From Akkermansiaceae bacterium (GTDB lineage Bacteria > Verrucomicrobiota > Verrucomicrobiia > Verrucomicrobiales > Akkermansiaceae), in contig JACKQB010000004.1 in the NCBI GenBank assembly GCA_024233115.1, positions 124,001 through 188,000 of the forward strand: a stretch of DNA of 64,000 nt, read 5' to 3'. The notes beneath the pieces are model-generated. The model saw only the letters and a list, made by a program, of their open reading frames with translations. It was not told the DNA's origin and did not search any database. A program made the translations under genes and the position numbers. Position 1 is the first letter of the stretch. Every line of letters begins with the position of its first letter. Below, in pieces: positions 51,828-60,882 of this stretch.

Positions 51828-52727
51828 TTACCTTCTACGACGGAGGGTCAGTGCCAAGCCGGCAAGGCCGAGAAGTGCCGCTGAGGACGGCTCGGGAACG
51901 ATGTCCATGGCTTCGTGCAGGGTGGTGGCGATGCGGATTTCGTCGAGCGTGTAATCGGAATTGCCGCCGCCGTAGTCATGGAGCAGTAGACGGAGTTGCT
52001 CGCTGCCATCAAGGGTTGGCGCCGCCCCTGCCAGTGTAAGCACGGAGGTGGAAGTAAGGCAGTTGGCATCGAGATCGGCGGTGTTGACGATACCGTCTGC
52101 CGCGATGATGTCGTATTGGCTCGAGTCGATCAGCCAGAGCTGGGCCGTGCCGCCTGATGCAGTGCCAAGTCCCGTGTATTTCTGCACATACATGTAAGTG
52201 GTGGCAGTAACGGGGTTGGCACCTGCCGAGGTACTCTGGTCAGCAAAGAACACATGGGGGCGGTCCGGGCTTGCGTTACGCTGTTCATCGAAATACTCAG
52301 TACGGGTGGCACCGAATTCTTTGACACTGCCATTGATATAGACTCCACCGTTCAATCTGACTCCACTTGGACCCTGCAGCAGGAAGGTAAGGTAGAGATC
52401 ACCGGAACTGGCGGAGACGTTCATGGCGCGCGATGCGTATGCGAGATGGTCGTAATTGGAAGATCCAAACGAGTTGATGTAATGGAACTTGTTACCTGTG
52501 GTGACAAGGCTTCCAAAGTTCGCCGAACCGGATGTGATCTCAGTGGTGCCCAGGGCGTTCTCAGACCAGGTCGAGCTACCGTCGAATCCAGATTCGCTGC
52601 CGCCTTTACCGGCGATGGGTTGATTCGCGGTGTAGTCAAACGGCTCGTACAACAGCACGGCTGCTTGGGCAGATAGACTAAAAAGCCCCAGCGTGAGGGA
52701 AATGAGGTGGATATGTATTTTTTTCAT
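51828..52727 (-). CDS. PEP-CTERM sorting-domain protein
   Basis: A 299-residue secreted protein with a signal peptide (MKKIHIHLISLTLGLFSLSA). The body is beta-rich and Gly/Ser-rich, opening AVLLYEPFDYTANQPIAGKG, which is typical of Verrucomicrobial PEP-CTERM proteins with a concanavalin-like fold. The C-terminus VPEPSSAALLGLAGLALTLR followed by RRR is the exosortase-cleaved sorting signal. The ATG at 52727 is the real start; the frame further upstream has no signal peptide. It is monocistronic with its own strong terminator, so probably regulated by itself. Confidence 0.88.
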   Translation of the reverse strand: MKKIHIHLISLTLGLFSLSAQAAVLLYEPFDYTANQPIAGKGGSESGFDGSSTWSENALGTTEITSGSANFGSLVTTGNKFHYINSFGSSNYDHLAYASRAMNVSASSGDLYLTFLLQGPSGVRLNGGVYINGSVKEFGATRTEYFDEQRNASPDRPHVFFADQSTSAGANPVTATTYMYVQKYTGLGTASGGTAQLWLIDSSQYDIIAADGIVNTADLDANCLTSTSVLTLAGAAPTLDGSEQLRLLLHDYGGGNSDYTLDEIRIATTLHEAMDIVPEPSSAALLGLAGLALTLRRRR

Positions 52728-52903
52728 GGTGTTTGTTTGTGGCTGGCCGTGATTGCATGAATCACATCGATAATGTAGAGAGTCGTAACTAATCCCAGCA
52801 GATTCACGCAACGTTGCCAAGCATCATTTTTGACATTCGCAACACGCATTCCACGGTCTTTTTCCAGGAGCCATTACTCCCGCCACCCCGGAGCCGCGCT
52901 CGA

Positions 52904-54448
52904 TTACCTGCCTTTACCAATCAATTCCAACGCTTCCCTGTCTTGATACTTGCTGGCAAGGGTGTACAATTTTTCCTTCATCAGCTTTACCTTTTCCTTG
53001 TAGTCAGGATGATGATAAAGATTGTGCATATCGCCCTGGTCTTTGGTCAGGTCAAAATACTCCCAAAACGCCGTAGCCTGGTCGAGCTTGGGGTAAAAGA
53101 CCAACTTCGCATACGGCGTTCTGATCCCGATCATTTCCGGGGGGGATTCGCGAGGCAGCAAACCATAGTAATGGTAGTATAACTCGTTGTCCCACTTTGC
53201 ATCGGGATTCATCAGCAAGGGTTTGATCGACTTCCCCTGCATTTCCGCCGGAACGGTCACCCCGGCAAAATCGAGCAGGGTGGGAGCCACATCGACCATG
53301 CTCACAATGTGGGAGTCCACCTGCCCTCCACGGACCTTGGGGGAGCGCACAATCAAGGGCAGGCGAATGGATTCCTCATACATCCACATTTTGTTAAAAT
53401 AACCATGCTCGCCGGTGAAATACCCGTTGTCGGTTGTGTAGATCACCACCGTATTCTTTGCCAAGCCGCTCTCGTCCAGATAGTCCATCACACGTCCAAT
53501 ATTTTCATCCAGACTCACCACCATGCGTGCATAACGACGCATAAAATCCTGGTATAAAATCCTGACATCGTGATCGTAATCACCGTTGCACTGCTTCCTG
53601 GGCGCACCGCCGAAAATCACCTTCTGCTGGATCATGTTATTGTTGTGCAAGTCCTTGCAATGCGCCGGCGCGCGCCCTTCAAACTGATCATGCAAATTCC
53701 CGGGCTCAGGAAAAACCCTGTCCTTGAATAAATCCTGATGTTTCTTGTTAGGCACAAACGGCGCGTGTGGTGCACGATACTGCAGCAGCATACAGAAGGG
53801 TTTCTTCGTGTCCCTTTTCCTTATCCAGTCCAACGCCGGATCCGTTGTCGCATCGGTAAAGTACCCGTCGGTCTGGAGCTTGCCATCCCGGTCCTTTCCC
53901 GTCCATGGCTGATCGGGAATCGTAAAGCGGCACTTGAAAGAGTCGCCGAAAAATGGTGTCACAGCAAAATAATCAAACCCGGTGGGTCGCGAGCCCAAAT
54001 GCCACTTGCCAATCACCGCCGTCTGATACCCGGCTCCTTGCAAGAGTTTTGGGAAGGTGACCTGCTTGCCGTCAAACTTTTCGCTCAGCCTGCCGTAGTT
54101 GATGATCAGCCTTTTTACGCTGCTCAGGTGACTGTACTTGCCGGTCAGTAAATTTGCCCGTGCCGGCGAACACACCGAGTTGTTACTGAAGGCCTGCGTG
54201 AACTTCACCCCTTGCTCCGCCAAGCGGTCGATATGCGGTGTCTTGACAATCTTGCCGCCATAACAACTTGTCGCGTTCCTGCCATGGTCGTCCGACATGA
54301 TAAAGAGAATGTTCATCCTCTGCGGCGACGCTTCCTGCGCGTGCGTCCCCGCCATGCCGGCATACTGTAGTGCTGCAACGACAAAGCAGCCTAGCACCAG
54401 CTTTCCGGACCGGTTTGTGAAGTGATGCGATGGTTGTGTAAACATCAT
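52904..54448 (-). CDS. Secreted type I sulfatase (CSPAR)
   Basis: A 514-residue formylglycine sulfatase with an N-terminal signal (about 1-38). MNILFIMSDDHGRNATSCYG (Asp53-Asp54) starts the catalytic domain, Cys93 in SVCSPARANLLTG is the modified residue (CXPAR form), and IYTTDNGYFTGEHGYFNKMW supplies the second metal-site Asp-Asn. The C-terminal FWEYFDLTKDQGDMHNLYHH is typical of the subfamily that includes N-acetylglucosamine- and heparan-type sulfatases. Substrate unknown. It lies downstream of citrate synthase on the same strand with a 58-bp gap, probably by chance. Confidence 0.93.
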   Translation of the reverse strand: MMFTQPSHHFTNRSGKLVLGCFVVAALQYAGMAGTHAQEASPQRMNILFIMSDDHGRNATSCYGGKIVKTPHIDRLAEQGVKFTQAFSNNSVCSPARANLLTGKYSHLSSVKRLIINYGRLSEKFDGKQVTFPKLLQGAGYQTAVIGKWHLGSRPTGFDYFAVTPFFGDSFKCRFTIPDQPWTGKDRDGKLQTDGYFTDATTDPALDWIRKRDTKKPFCMLLQYRAPHAPFVPNKKHQDLFKDRVFPEPGNLHDQFEGRAPAHCKDLHNNNMIQQKVIFGGAPRKQCNGDYDHDVRILYQDFMRRYARMVVSLDENIGRVMDYLDESGLAKNTVVIYTTDNGYFTGEHGYFNKMWMYEESIRLPLIVRSPKVRGGQVDSHIVSMVDVAPTLLDFAGVTVPAEMQGKSIKPLLMNPDAKWDNELYYHYYGLLPRESPPEMIGIRTPYAKLVFYPKLDQATAFWEYFDLTKDQGDMHNLYHHPDYKEKVKLMKEKLYTLASKYQDREALELIGKGR

Positions 54449-54506
54449 GACGCGGCTGATCCTGGAAAAACGATCCGCGTGGCAACGGACCCGCGGGTCC
54501 TGCGGC

Positions 54507-55637
54507 CTAGCGCTCGTTCATGGGGGGAACCGGCATCGTTTCCTGCGGCCCCACATACTTGGTGAGCGGACGGTAGAGGCGGTTGTCGCGGAGCTGCTCA
54601 AGGATCTGTGCGGCCCAGCCGGCGGAGCGGGCAATCGCGAAGATCGGGGTGAACAGATCGGTCGGGATACCCAGTGAGTAATAAACGGTGGCCGAGTAGA
54701 AATCGACGTTGGCGTTGAGGCCTTTTTTCTCAAGCATGATCTCGGCGATGCGGTTGGACATGTTGATCCACTTGGGCTCGCCGAGGTCCGCGGTAAGCTC
54801 CAGAGCCATCTTCTTGAGGTGCGGGGCACGTGGGTCGAGCACTTTGTAAACGCGGTGGCCGATCCCCATGATCTTCTTCTTGTTAGCCAGGCAATCCTCG
54901 ACGTAGGCATCGACCTTGTCCTCGCTGCCGATTTTTTCCAGCATGTGGATCACGCCTTCGTTGGCACCACCGTGAAGCGGCCCCTTGAGGGTGCCGATGG
55001 CGGAGGTCATACCGGAATAGATGTCGCTGAGGGTAGCTACGGTCACACGGGCGGAGAATGTGGAGGCATTCATTCCGTGGTCGGCGTGGATGATGTAAGC
55101 GACGTCGAGCGTCTTGGTGGCTGCTGCCGTAGGCTCCTCACCGTTGACTAGATAGAGGAAGTGGGCGGCGCCGGAGAGATCGGTGCGGATGGGTGGCAGG
55201 TCGAGCCCCATGCGTGCACGGTGGAAGTAGGCGACGATCACCGGCACGCGGGCCATGATCGAAATCGCGGCTTCGTGTAGTGCCTCGTGGTCGGGCTCGC
55301 CGATCTTGGCGCGTTTATCGTAAAGTCCGAGCATGGAAACCCCGGTGCGGAGCACGTCCATCGGGGAGGCATCGTGGGGGGCGTTCTTCAGAAAGTCGAT
55401 CACCTGTGGCGGCAGCTCGCGGTTATGGCGGAGTTTTTGCTGGAAGTTCTTGAGTTCCTTGGAATTGGGCAGGCGGCCGTTCATCAGGAGGTAGTTCACC
55501 TCGCCGAAACAGCAGTTGGCGACGAGGTCGTCGATATCGTAGCCGAGGTAGGAGAGTTTTCCCTCGGCACCCCGCACGTCACTCAGGGCTGATTCATTGG
55601 CGATGACTCCTTCGAGTCCTTTGGCATAGTCACTCAT
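54507..55637 (-). CDS. gltA: Citrate synthase
   Basis: A 376-residue type II-like citrate synthase that condenses oxaloacetate and acetyl-CoA at the entry of the TCA cycle. The catalytic set is present: His in GPLHGGANE, His in GIGHRVYKVLDPRAP, and Asp in VDFYSATVYY; KGLEGVIANESALSDV at the start and TLDVAYIIHADHGMNASTFS are family blocks. The length suits the shorter Gram-positive/archaeal-type enzymes that lack the N-terminal NADH-sensing extension. A good Shine-Dalgarno (AAGGA) and an upstream dyad are visible. Confidence 0.97.
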   Translation of the reverse strand: MSDYAKGLEGVIANESALSDVRGAEGKLSYLGYDIDDLVANCCFGEVNYLLMNGRLPNSKELKNFQQKLRHNRELPPQVIDFLKNAPHDASPMDVLRTGVSMLGLYDKRAKIGEPDHEALHEAAISIMARVPVIVAYFHRARMGLDLPPIRTDLSGAAHFLYLVNGEEPTAAATKTLDVAYIIHADHGMNASTFSARVTVATLSDIYSGMTSAIGTLKGPLHGGANEGVIHMLEKIGSEDKVDAYVEDCLANKKKIMGIGHRVYKVLDPRAPHLKKMALELTADLGEPKWINMSNRIAEIMLEKKGLNANVDFYSATVYYSLGIPTDLFTPIFAIARSAGWAAQILEQLRDNRLYRPLTKYVGPQETMPVPPMNER

Positions 55638-55645
55638 GTTAAATT

Positions 55646-55651
55646 ATCCTT
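55646..55651 (-). promoter_or_regulatory. Shine-Dalgarno sequence of gltA
   Basis: AAGGAT, 8 bases before the gltA ATG on the minus strand. It is one of very few convincing Shine-Dalgarno sequences in this window and therefore worth noting. Confidence 0.75.
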
Positions 55652-55706
55652 GTTGTATGTTTGAAATGATATCGGCGTTTGCGGCAGGCTGCTTGATACA
55701 CGGGAA

Positions 55707-55725
55707 TGACATGCAAGGCATGTCA
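55707..55725. promoter_or_regulatory. Dyad-symmetric site upstream of gltA
   Basis: TGACATGC and GCATGTCA, perfect 8-bp arms separated by three bases, 70 bp before the gltA start. The arm length and spacing are those of a dimeric repressor or activator site. The rest of the 346-bp gap to the antiporter gene shows nothing else that I can identify. No second copy of the site is visible in the window. Confidence 0.4.
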
Positions 55726-55983
55726 ACTGGTGGCTGACCCATACTGGCCTCTTACGCAAAAAGTGAGAGGCACAATCGCGTGGAGAGGATAAGCCCTAAA
55801 CCTAATAAGGTGCAAGAATGAATCACTTAAGATTTATGTGACGATGACCAAGCTGAATAATCCATCCCGGGGAAGTGGCCCGATCAGTGACCAACACATG
55901 CATGGCGGCAAATGATTTTCATGCCCTGCCCCCGTATTCCTCCTTGCCGACACCACTTCCTCCTGCATCATGCCGCCACCCCG

Positions 55984-57249
55984 ATGGAACTTCTCGACAT
56001 CTCAGCCATTCTCCTGACGCTCGCGGCGCTTTTTTCCTATGCCAACCATCGTTGGATCAAGCTGCCGACCACCATCGGCATCATGCTGATCAGCCTGGTG
56101 ATGAGCCTGGTATTGATCGGCATCGGGCGGTTTTCTCCGGGGCTTACCGAAACGGTGCACGATTTCGTAGAAAACATCGATTTCAACAAAGCCCTGATGA
56201 ACGGGATGCTGAGTTACCTGCTCTTTGCCGGTGCTCTGCATGTGAATTTAAACGAACTTAAAAAACAGGGGCGTATCGTCAGCATCATGGCCAGCGCCGG
56301 CGTTGTGCTGTCGACCTTCCTGATCGGCGCGGCATCGTATTACCTGTTTCAAATCTTTGGTATCAACCTGCCGTGGATCTGGTGTCTCGTCTTTGGAGCG
56401 TTGATTTCCCCGACCGATCCCGTGGCGGTGTTAGGGATTCTCAAAACCGCCGGAGCACCCAAATCCCTGGAAACCAAGATCACCGGCGAGTCCTTGTTCA
56501 ATGATGGTGTGGGTGTGGTTGTCTATCTCGCGCTGCTTGGCATTGCAGGTGTCGGAGCGCATGGCGATGGTGGACATGCGGTTCCGGACATCGCCCTGCT
56601 GTTTATCAAGGAAGCCGGCGGCGGCATCCTGATCGGTGGTTTATTAGGATACATCAGTTACCAGCTGCTCAAATCGATCGACCACTACCATGTCGAGATC
56701 CTGATCACCCTCGCCCTTGTCACAGCCGGTTACCGGTTTGCCATGTGGCTTCACATGAGCGGCCCGCTGGCGATGGTCGTCGCGGGACTGATGATCGGAA
56801 ACCATGGTCGTGAAGACGCGATGAGCGAGAGAACACGGCTGCAAGTCGACACCTTCTGGGAACTCATAGATGAAATACTCAACGCGCTCCTATTTCTACT
56901 CATTGGCCTGGAGGTCTTCATCCTCGACTTTTCCCCGACGGTGCTGATGGCGGGTCTGGTGCTGATTCCGGTCACGCTGTTAGCCCGCTACATCGCCGTC
57001 GCCATCCCGGTAAACATCCTGAAACGCTGGAGGCTCTTTACTCCGGGGGTGATCAACATCCTCACATGGGGTGGTATCCGTGGCGGTATCTCCGTGGCCC
57101 TGGCCCTGGCCATTCCCACGAGTATGGGCGAGACTCGAGATGTCATTCTGCTCGTCACCTATGTCATCGTCATTTTCTCGATATCCGTGCAGGGACTAAG
57201 CCTCAAGCCGCTGGTAGCCGACGCCTTGAAAAAAGCGCAGCAGCCATAG
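55984..57249 (+). CDS. CPA1-family Na+/H+ antiporter (NhaP-like)
   Basis: A 421-residue membrane protein with 12-13 helices that exchanges Na+ or K+ for protons across the cytoplasmic membrane. The ion-binding core is present: SPTDPVAVLGIL (TDP at 144-146) and GESLFNDGVGVVVYL with the Asn173-Asp174 pair. TWGGIRGGISVALALAIP near the end is also diagnostic of the CPA1 family. There is no large soluble tail, so it lacks regulatory domains. I use the ATG at 55984; the frame goes back to 55912, which would add a Pro/His-rich leader that does not fit. It is divergent from gltA. Confidence 0.92.
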   Translation: MELLDISAILLTLAALFSYANHRWIKLPTTIGIMLISLVMSLVLIGIGRFSPGLTETVHDFVENIDFNKALMNGMLSYLLFAGALHVNLNELKKQGRIVSIMASAGVVLSTFLIGAASYYLFQIFGINLPWIWCLVFGALISPTDPVAVLGILKTAGAPKSLETKITGESLFNDGVGVVVYLALLGIAGVGAHGDGGHAVPDIALLFIKEAGGGILIGGLLGYISYQLLKSIDHYHVEILITLALVTAGYRFAMWLHMSGPLAMVVAGLMIGNHGREDAMSERTRLQVDTFWELIDEILNALLFLLIGLEVFILDFSPTVLMAGLVLIPVTLLARYIAVAIPVNILKRWRLFTPGVINILTWGGIRGGISVALALAIPTSMGETRDVILLVTYVIVIFSISVQGLSLKPLVADALKKAQQP

Positions 57250-57319
57250 CCGGGGCACTTTGGGGTCGACATGCCTCCTACCTGTTGGATTGATGGATTT
57301 CCAATCGATCACCGCCTGT

Positions 57320-57592
57320 ATGCCCGCCAAAAAGAAAACCTCTAACAAACCCCTCACCGGCAAGGAGCTGGTCAAGGAGGTGTGCCGTCGTATCCGGGTG
57401 GCACGGAGCTACTGGGATGCGCACAACAACCGCGCCTGCCGCGGCGAACGGCAGAAGGCACTGGCCCTCTACGAGACCCTCACCCCGGAACAGCGGGAGA
57501 AGGTGCCGCAGACACTCCGCGTGTGGCTTCGCTACCGCAGCGAGAAATACTTTGGCGAGCACCGCACCAAACCGGGGTCGGAGAGAAAGTAG
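57320..57592 (+). CDS. Small basic protein of unknown function (90 aa)
   Basis: A soluble, very basic protein (MPAKKKTSNKPLTGKELVKE, then several Arg-rich helices ending YRSEKYFGEHRTKP). I do not recognise the family. The composition would suit binding to nucleic acid. ATGs at 57293 and 57260 are alternatives; the one at 57320 gives a start without the odd Met/Cys-rich leader. It follows the antiporter by about 70 bp on the same strand. Its TAG stop is part of the palindromic repeat that follows. Confidence 0.6.
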   Translation: MPAKKKTSNKPLTGKELVKEVCRRIRVARSYWDAHNNRACRGERQKALALYETLTPEQREKVPQTLRVWLRYRSEKYFGEHRTKPGSERK

Positions 57593-57665
57593 GACAGCTT
57601 GGCAAGCTGTCGGCAACCCGGGTCCCCGTTCACATATCCTGCCGACAGCTTGCAAAGCTGTCCTA
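57590..57665. repeat. Paired REP-like palindromes between convergent genes
   Basis: Two copies of the palindromic core ACAGCTTG(NN)AAGCTGTC (57594-57611 and 57645-57662) face each other, and the outer 26-bp arms are reverse complements with one mismatch, with a 24-bp spacer between. This is the structure of a BIME-type element. It fills the gap between two convergent stops (57592 and 57669). A third single copy is at 9783-9800. Confidence 0.75.
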
Positions 57666-57668
57666 CCA

Positions 57669-58958
57669 TCAGTGCAAGCGATCCAGTCGCACCGGCATTC
57701 CACCCGCAAGTCTCGACTCCTCGGCGGCAAATCCGATCAGGTGTCCTTCAATCGAGTTTTCAATCAGTGAGCTGTCCGGCCCTTGACCACGGAAAATGGC
57801 ATCCATGGCATTGACCAGTCCATAATCACCGCCGCCATGACCTTGGTAGCCATCGTCCTTGGGCACCTCGAGGGTGATAAACTCAGTTTTGCTGCTTGCG
57901 TGGTTCCGGATGGTGATATCCGCCCCGGAGAATTTTTTGAATGCGTCCCCACCGCGCAGGGTGGCTTGGGTGCCGTAGATTTCAATGGATCGACCACAAT
58001 CAAAGGCCGTCATCGTCAGGCTGGCGGTTCCTCCGTTTTCAAATTCCATATTCACCACCTGGTGATCGACGGCATCGTTGTCACACTTCCATGCGCACCG
58101 CCCCCACTGCGATGTCTTCAGCCACTCTAACACATCCTCATCGCTGCGCTCAGTCGGGTGCGGGTAGACCATATCCAGCCAGCGTGCGTGTTTGCCGAGG
58201 TAAAGATGACTGTCGTACATGCAGTTACCACCTTGCGGGGCAGCATGGGGACAAGCGGACGTACACCGGTCGGTGGCTCCCTCAGGGGCGTGTGCCTCGG
58301 TAAAGTGGGACAGCCTCCCAAACGAGCTGACCGCCGTGCATCGGCTCGCCATCAGCCAGGAGATGTAATCCGTGTCGTGGCTGCACTTGGCAACGATCAT
58401 CGGGGTGCTGGCCGAGGTGTTTCCCCAGTGTCCGCGCACGAAGGAGTGCGCCTGATGCCAGGCCTCGACCCCCTCCGTGGCCTGGATGGAAATGACGTCA
58501 CCGAGTTGGCCGGAACGAACGATGCTGTGTACCTTGGAATAAAAATCGGTGTAGCGCAGGACGAAGCAGAGCAGGATCCTCCGGTTGTGTTTCCTCGCCA
58601 GCCTGGCAAGCTCCAGCGTCTCATCCAGCGTCTGGGCCGCTGGTTTTTCCAGCAGCAGATGGTAGCCTTTTTCAAGGGCCCTCCTGGCAGGCTCAAAGTG
58701 GTAGTTGTCCTGGGTGCCGATGATGAGGACATCGGCGAGCCGATCCTGCGCAAGCAGCTCGTCCGCGGAATTGAAAGCCAGGAAATCCGGGTTGTCGGAT
58801 ATCCTGGCCATCGCCTCGCGCCGTTCGGGCACGGGGTCGGCACCGGCGGTCACCCGGTATCGCGTATGGCCAAATGACATCGCGATTTTACAGTAGGTGC
58901 GTGATCGTGCTCCACAGCCGACGGCGGCGATAGTTAGTGGCTGGCTGGATTCCAACAT
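57669..58958 (-). CDS. Cytoplasmic Gfo/Idh/MocA oxidoreductase with cysteine-rich insert
   Basis: A 429-residue family member without signal peptide. The Rossmann loop is IAAVGCGARSRTY; VLIIGTQDNYHFEPARRALE and GYHLLLEKPAAQT hold the Lys-Pro motif; MIVAKCSHDTDYISWLMASR gives the catalytic His region. A cysteine-rich insert, CTSACPHAAPQGGNC (about residues 233-247 from this start), is a mark of one uncharacterised subgroup and might bind a metal or form disulfides. The frame is open back to 59057, but the ATG at 58958 (MLESSQPLTIAAVGCG) is the better start. It stands alone near the serine ammonia-lyase gene. Confidence 0.9.
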   Translation of the reverse strand: MLESSQPLTIAAVGCGARSRTYCKIAMSFGHTRYRVTAGADPVPERREAMARISDNPDFLAFNSADELLAQDRLADVLIIGTQDNYHFEPARRALEKGYHLLLEKPAAQTLDETLELARLARKHNRRILLCFVLRYTDFYSKVHSIVRSGQLGDVISIQATEGVEAWHQAHSFVRGHWGNTSASTPMIVAKCSHDTDYISWLMASRCTAVSSFGRLSHFTEAHAPEGATDRCTSACPHAAPQGGNCMYDSHLYLGKHARWLDMVYPHPTERSDEDVLEWLKTSQWGRCAWKCDNDAVDHQVVNMEFENGGTASLTMTAFDCGRSIEIYGTQATLRGGDAFKKFSGADITIRNHASSKTEFITLEVPKDDGYQGHGGGDYGLVNAMDAIFRGQGPDSSLIENSIEGHLIGFAAEESRLAGGMPVRLDRLH

Positions 58959-59121
58959 GAGATCCGGATACTTCACAATGCAAGGGCGCTTGGAAAGTGA
59001 GAAAATTCCTACCTTGTCGTTATAATTCCAACAGGTGGCCCCGACAGGGAAGTCCATGCCCAGGGGGGATGGAAGGATATTCCACGGGCATCAAGCAGGG
59101 TCGGGAAACACTTCCGTGTGC

Positions 59122-60717
59122 TCAATGATCACCACATCCGCAGCAAGCGGTTTTTTCTGCCAGACGTTGTGCGATTTTTCCGGCAGTGGGGGTGATTGAC
59201 AAGCCACCCAGATTGGTGCACCGCAGTTCACGGGGAATTTGCCGGGCAACCTTGTTCATCGCAACCACGACCTCGTCAAAGGGGATGAGGTGCTGGTAGC
59301 CGGCAAGCGCCATGTTCGCGCAGGAAAGCGCGTTGGTGGCAGCCATAACGTTTTTGCCGAGACAAGGGGCCTCCACCCGGTTGGCGATAGGATCGCAGAC
59401 CATGCCAAAGCAGTTTTGCAGCGCGCTTGAGGCAGCGGCTAGTTGATGCGCCGTGCTACCACCTGCCAGATGAACGATCGCAGCCGCAGCCATCGCCGAG
59501 CCAGATCCACACTCAGCCATGCAGCCGCCTTCCTCAGCAGCAAAACTGGCATCACGGGTGATAAAGACCCCGATGAGGCCAGCTACCAGCAGGGCCCGTG
59601 CACGATCATCTTCATCGGCACCCATAGCATCCGCGATGGCCAGAACTGCACCTGGCATCGCGCCACATGAACCAGCTGTGGGCGCAGCCACGATGATGCC
59701 CATGGATGATTTCATCTCCATCAATGCAGAGACGTAACGGATGATCCGGTTGTTGATGTCGGCGGGAATGAGTCGGCCATCGTTTTCCGCTTGGGAAAAT
59801 CCGGGGCTTTGCGCGGGCAGGATACGGTCTTCATACTCGGTGCCTTTTAACCCGTCTGCCACGGCATCCGCCATGATCTTTGCCAGCACTTTCATCCGCT
59901 CCATCACTTCATCCACAGTAATACCACCACGTGCTGCTTCGTACTGGGCGGCACTTTCCCAGAGAGGACGGTTAGAAAACCCGGGGTGTTGTTCCATTTC
60001 CCCACAGCAGGCAAAAGGAACAGTTAGATCTTTCCTGGAAAGAATGGGCAGGACGGCATGCAAAACGCGGTGACGACGGGACCCGAGTGTTTGGCCTAGT
60101 TTTTGCACATCCTCATCAGCGGGTATTTCACGGGAGTCAAATCTCAACAAACCACCTCGATTACGGCCAGGCAGCCAGTTGATGTCCTCAGCTTTGATGA
60201 ATATGTTGGAATCTTTATCCCCGGATAGGTCAGGTTGGTCTTCGAGCCAAAAAAGTGTCGTGTGAAGATCGCCAACACCACCAAGTGGGATACCATCGAT
60301 GGCTTGAAGCTCGATCATTCCACCACCCGTGGAAATCGCATCGAAGTGATACGAGGCACCGCTTTCACCGATCATCTCAAGGCGATAAAAATTCGGGTGG
60401 GGTGCATCGTAGGACACGTAGTTCACCACCACTTCAACCCCGGCTTCTTCAAGCGCCTGCGGATACGTTGGCAATCGCTCATCGTGTGGCTCCCATCCGA
60501 GGATGCCGCTGTAGAGACCTAGATCCGTGCCTTGATCTTTATGGGTAGTAACGAGTGAACCATTGGGGTCATAATTCGCGATCAATTTGCAAACACGCTC
60601 ACCAACGATGTTGCGGGCGATACGCCCGATCCGATTGGCCGCCGCACTGTGTGAGCTACTCGGTCCACGCATCACGGGGCCAAGCACATCGTTGAAAATA
60701 CTGGGTGGCAAGCTCAT
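59122..60717 (-). CDS. sdaA: L-serine ammonia-lyase (single-chain, 4Fe-4S)
   Basis: A 531-residue iron-sulfur serine deaminase that converts L-serine to pyruvate and ammonia. The beta-like domain comes first (SIFNDVLGPVMRGPSSSHSA, the family start) and the alpha-like catalytic domain follows with the cluster cysteines in TAGSCGAMPG, then CMAECGSGSAMAAAA and MVCDPI. The fused order and length are as in E. coli SdaA. The very Cys-rich end (KTACCGCGDH) is similar to the C-terminal cysteine tail that reaches the cluster in known structures. The ATG at 60717 is used; an in-frame extension to 60813 is a Cys-rich leader without family match. Confidence 0.93.
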   Translation of the reverse strand: MSLPPSIFNDVLGPVMRGPSSSHSAAANRIGRIARNIVGERVCKLIANYDPNGSLVTTHKDQGTDLGLYSGILGWEPHDERLPTYPQALEEAGVEVVVNYVSYDAPHPNFYRLEMIGESGASYHFDAISTGGGMIELQAIDGIPLGGVGDLHTTLFWLEDQPDLSGDKDSNIFIKAEDINWLPGRNRGGLLRFDSREIPADEDVQKLGQTLGSRRHRVLHAVLPILSRKDLTVPFACCGEMEQHPGFSNRPLWESAAQYEAARGGITVDEVMERMKVLAKIMADAVADGLKGTEYEDRILPAQSPGFSQAENDGRLIPADINNRIIRYVSALMEMKSSMGIIVAAPTAGSCGAMPGAVLAIADAMGADEDDRARALLVAGLIGVFITRDASFAAEEGGCMAECGSGSAMAAAAIVHLAGGSTAHQLAAASSALQNCFGMVCDPIANRVEAPCLGKNVMAATNALSCANMALAGYQHLIPFDEVVVAMNKVARQIPRELRCTNLGGLSITPTAGKIAQRLAEKTACCGCGDH

Positions 60718-60852
60718 GAACTTACTATGGCAGATAACAAGCGACCCGAAAGAAACTAATAAACAAAAACTGGCAAAATCGCTATCTTTGCTGCATCTTG
60801 TCGCCTCGACCATTCCGATGTAGATTCGACCCCCAATGAGTAATTTAACACC

Positions 60853-60882
60853 TTAAGATCAGCGACTCATAGGCTGTATAAT
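60853..60882 (+). promoter_or_regulatory. Candidate promoter with perfect TATAAT overlapping an ATG
   Basis: TTAAGA, an 18-bp spacer and TATAAT (60877-60882). The -10 hexamer overlaps the first ATG (60881) of the next gene, so if it is used, transcription would begin near 60889 and translation at the second ATG, 60899. Confidence 0.4.
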
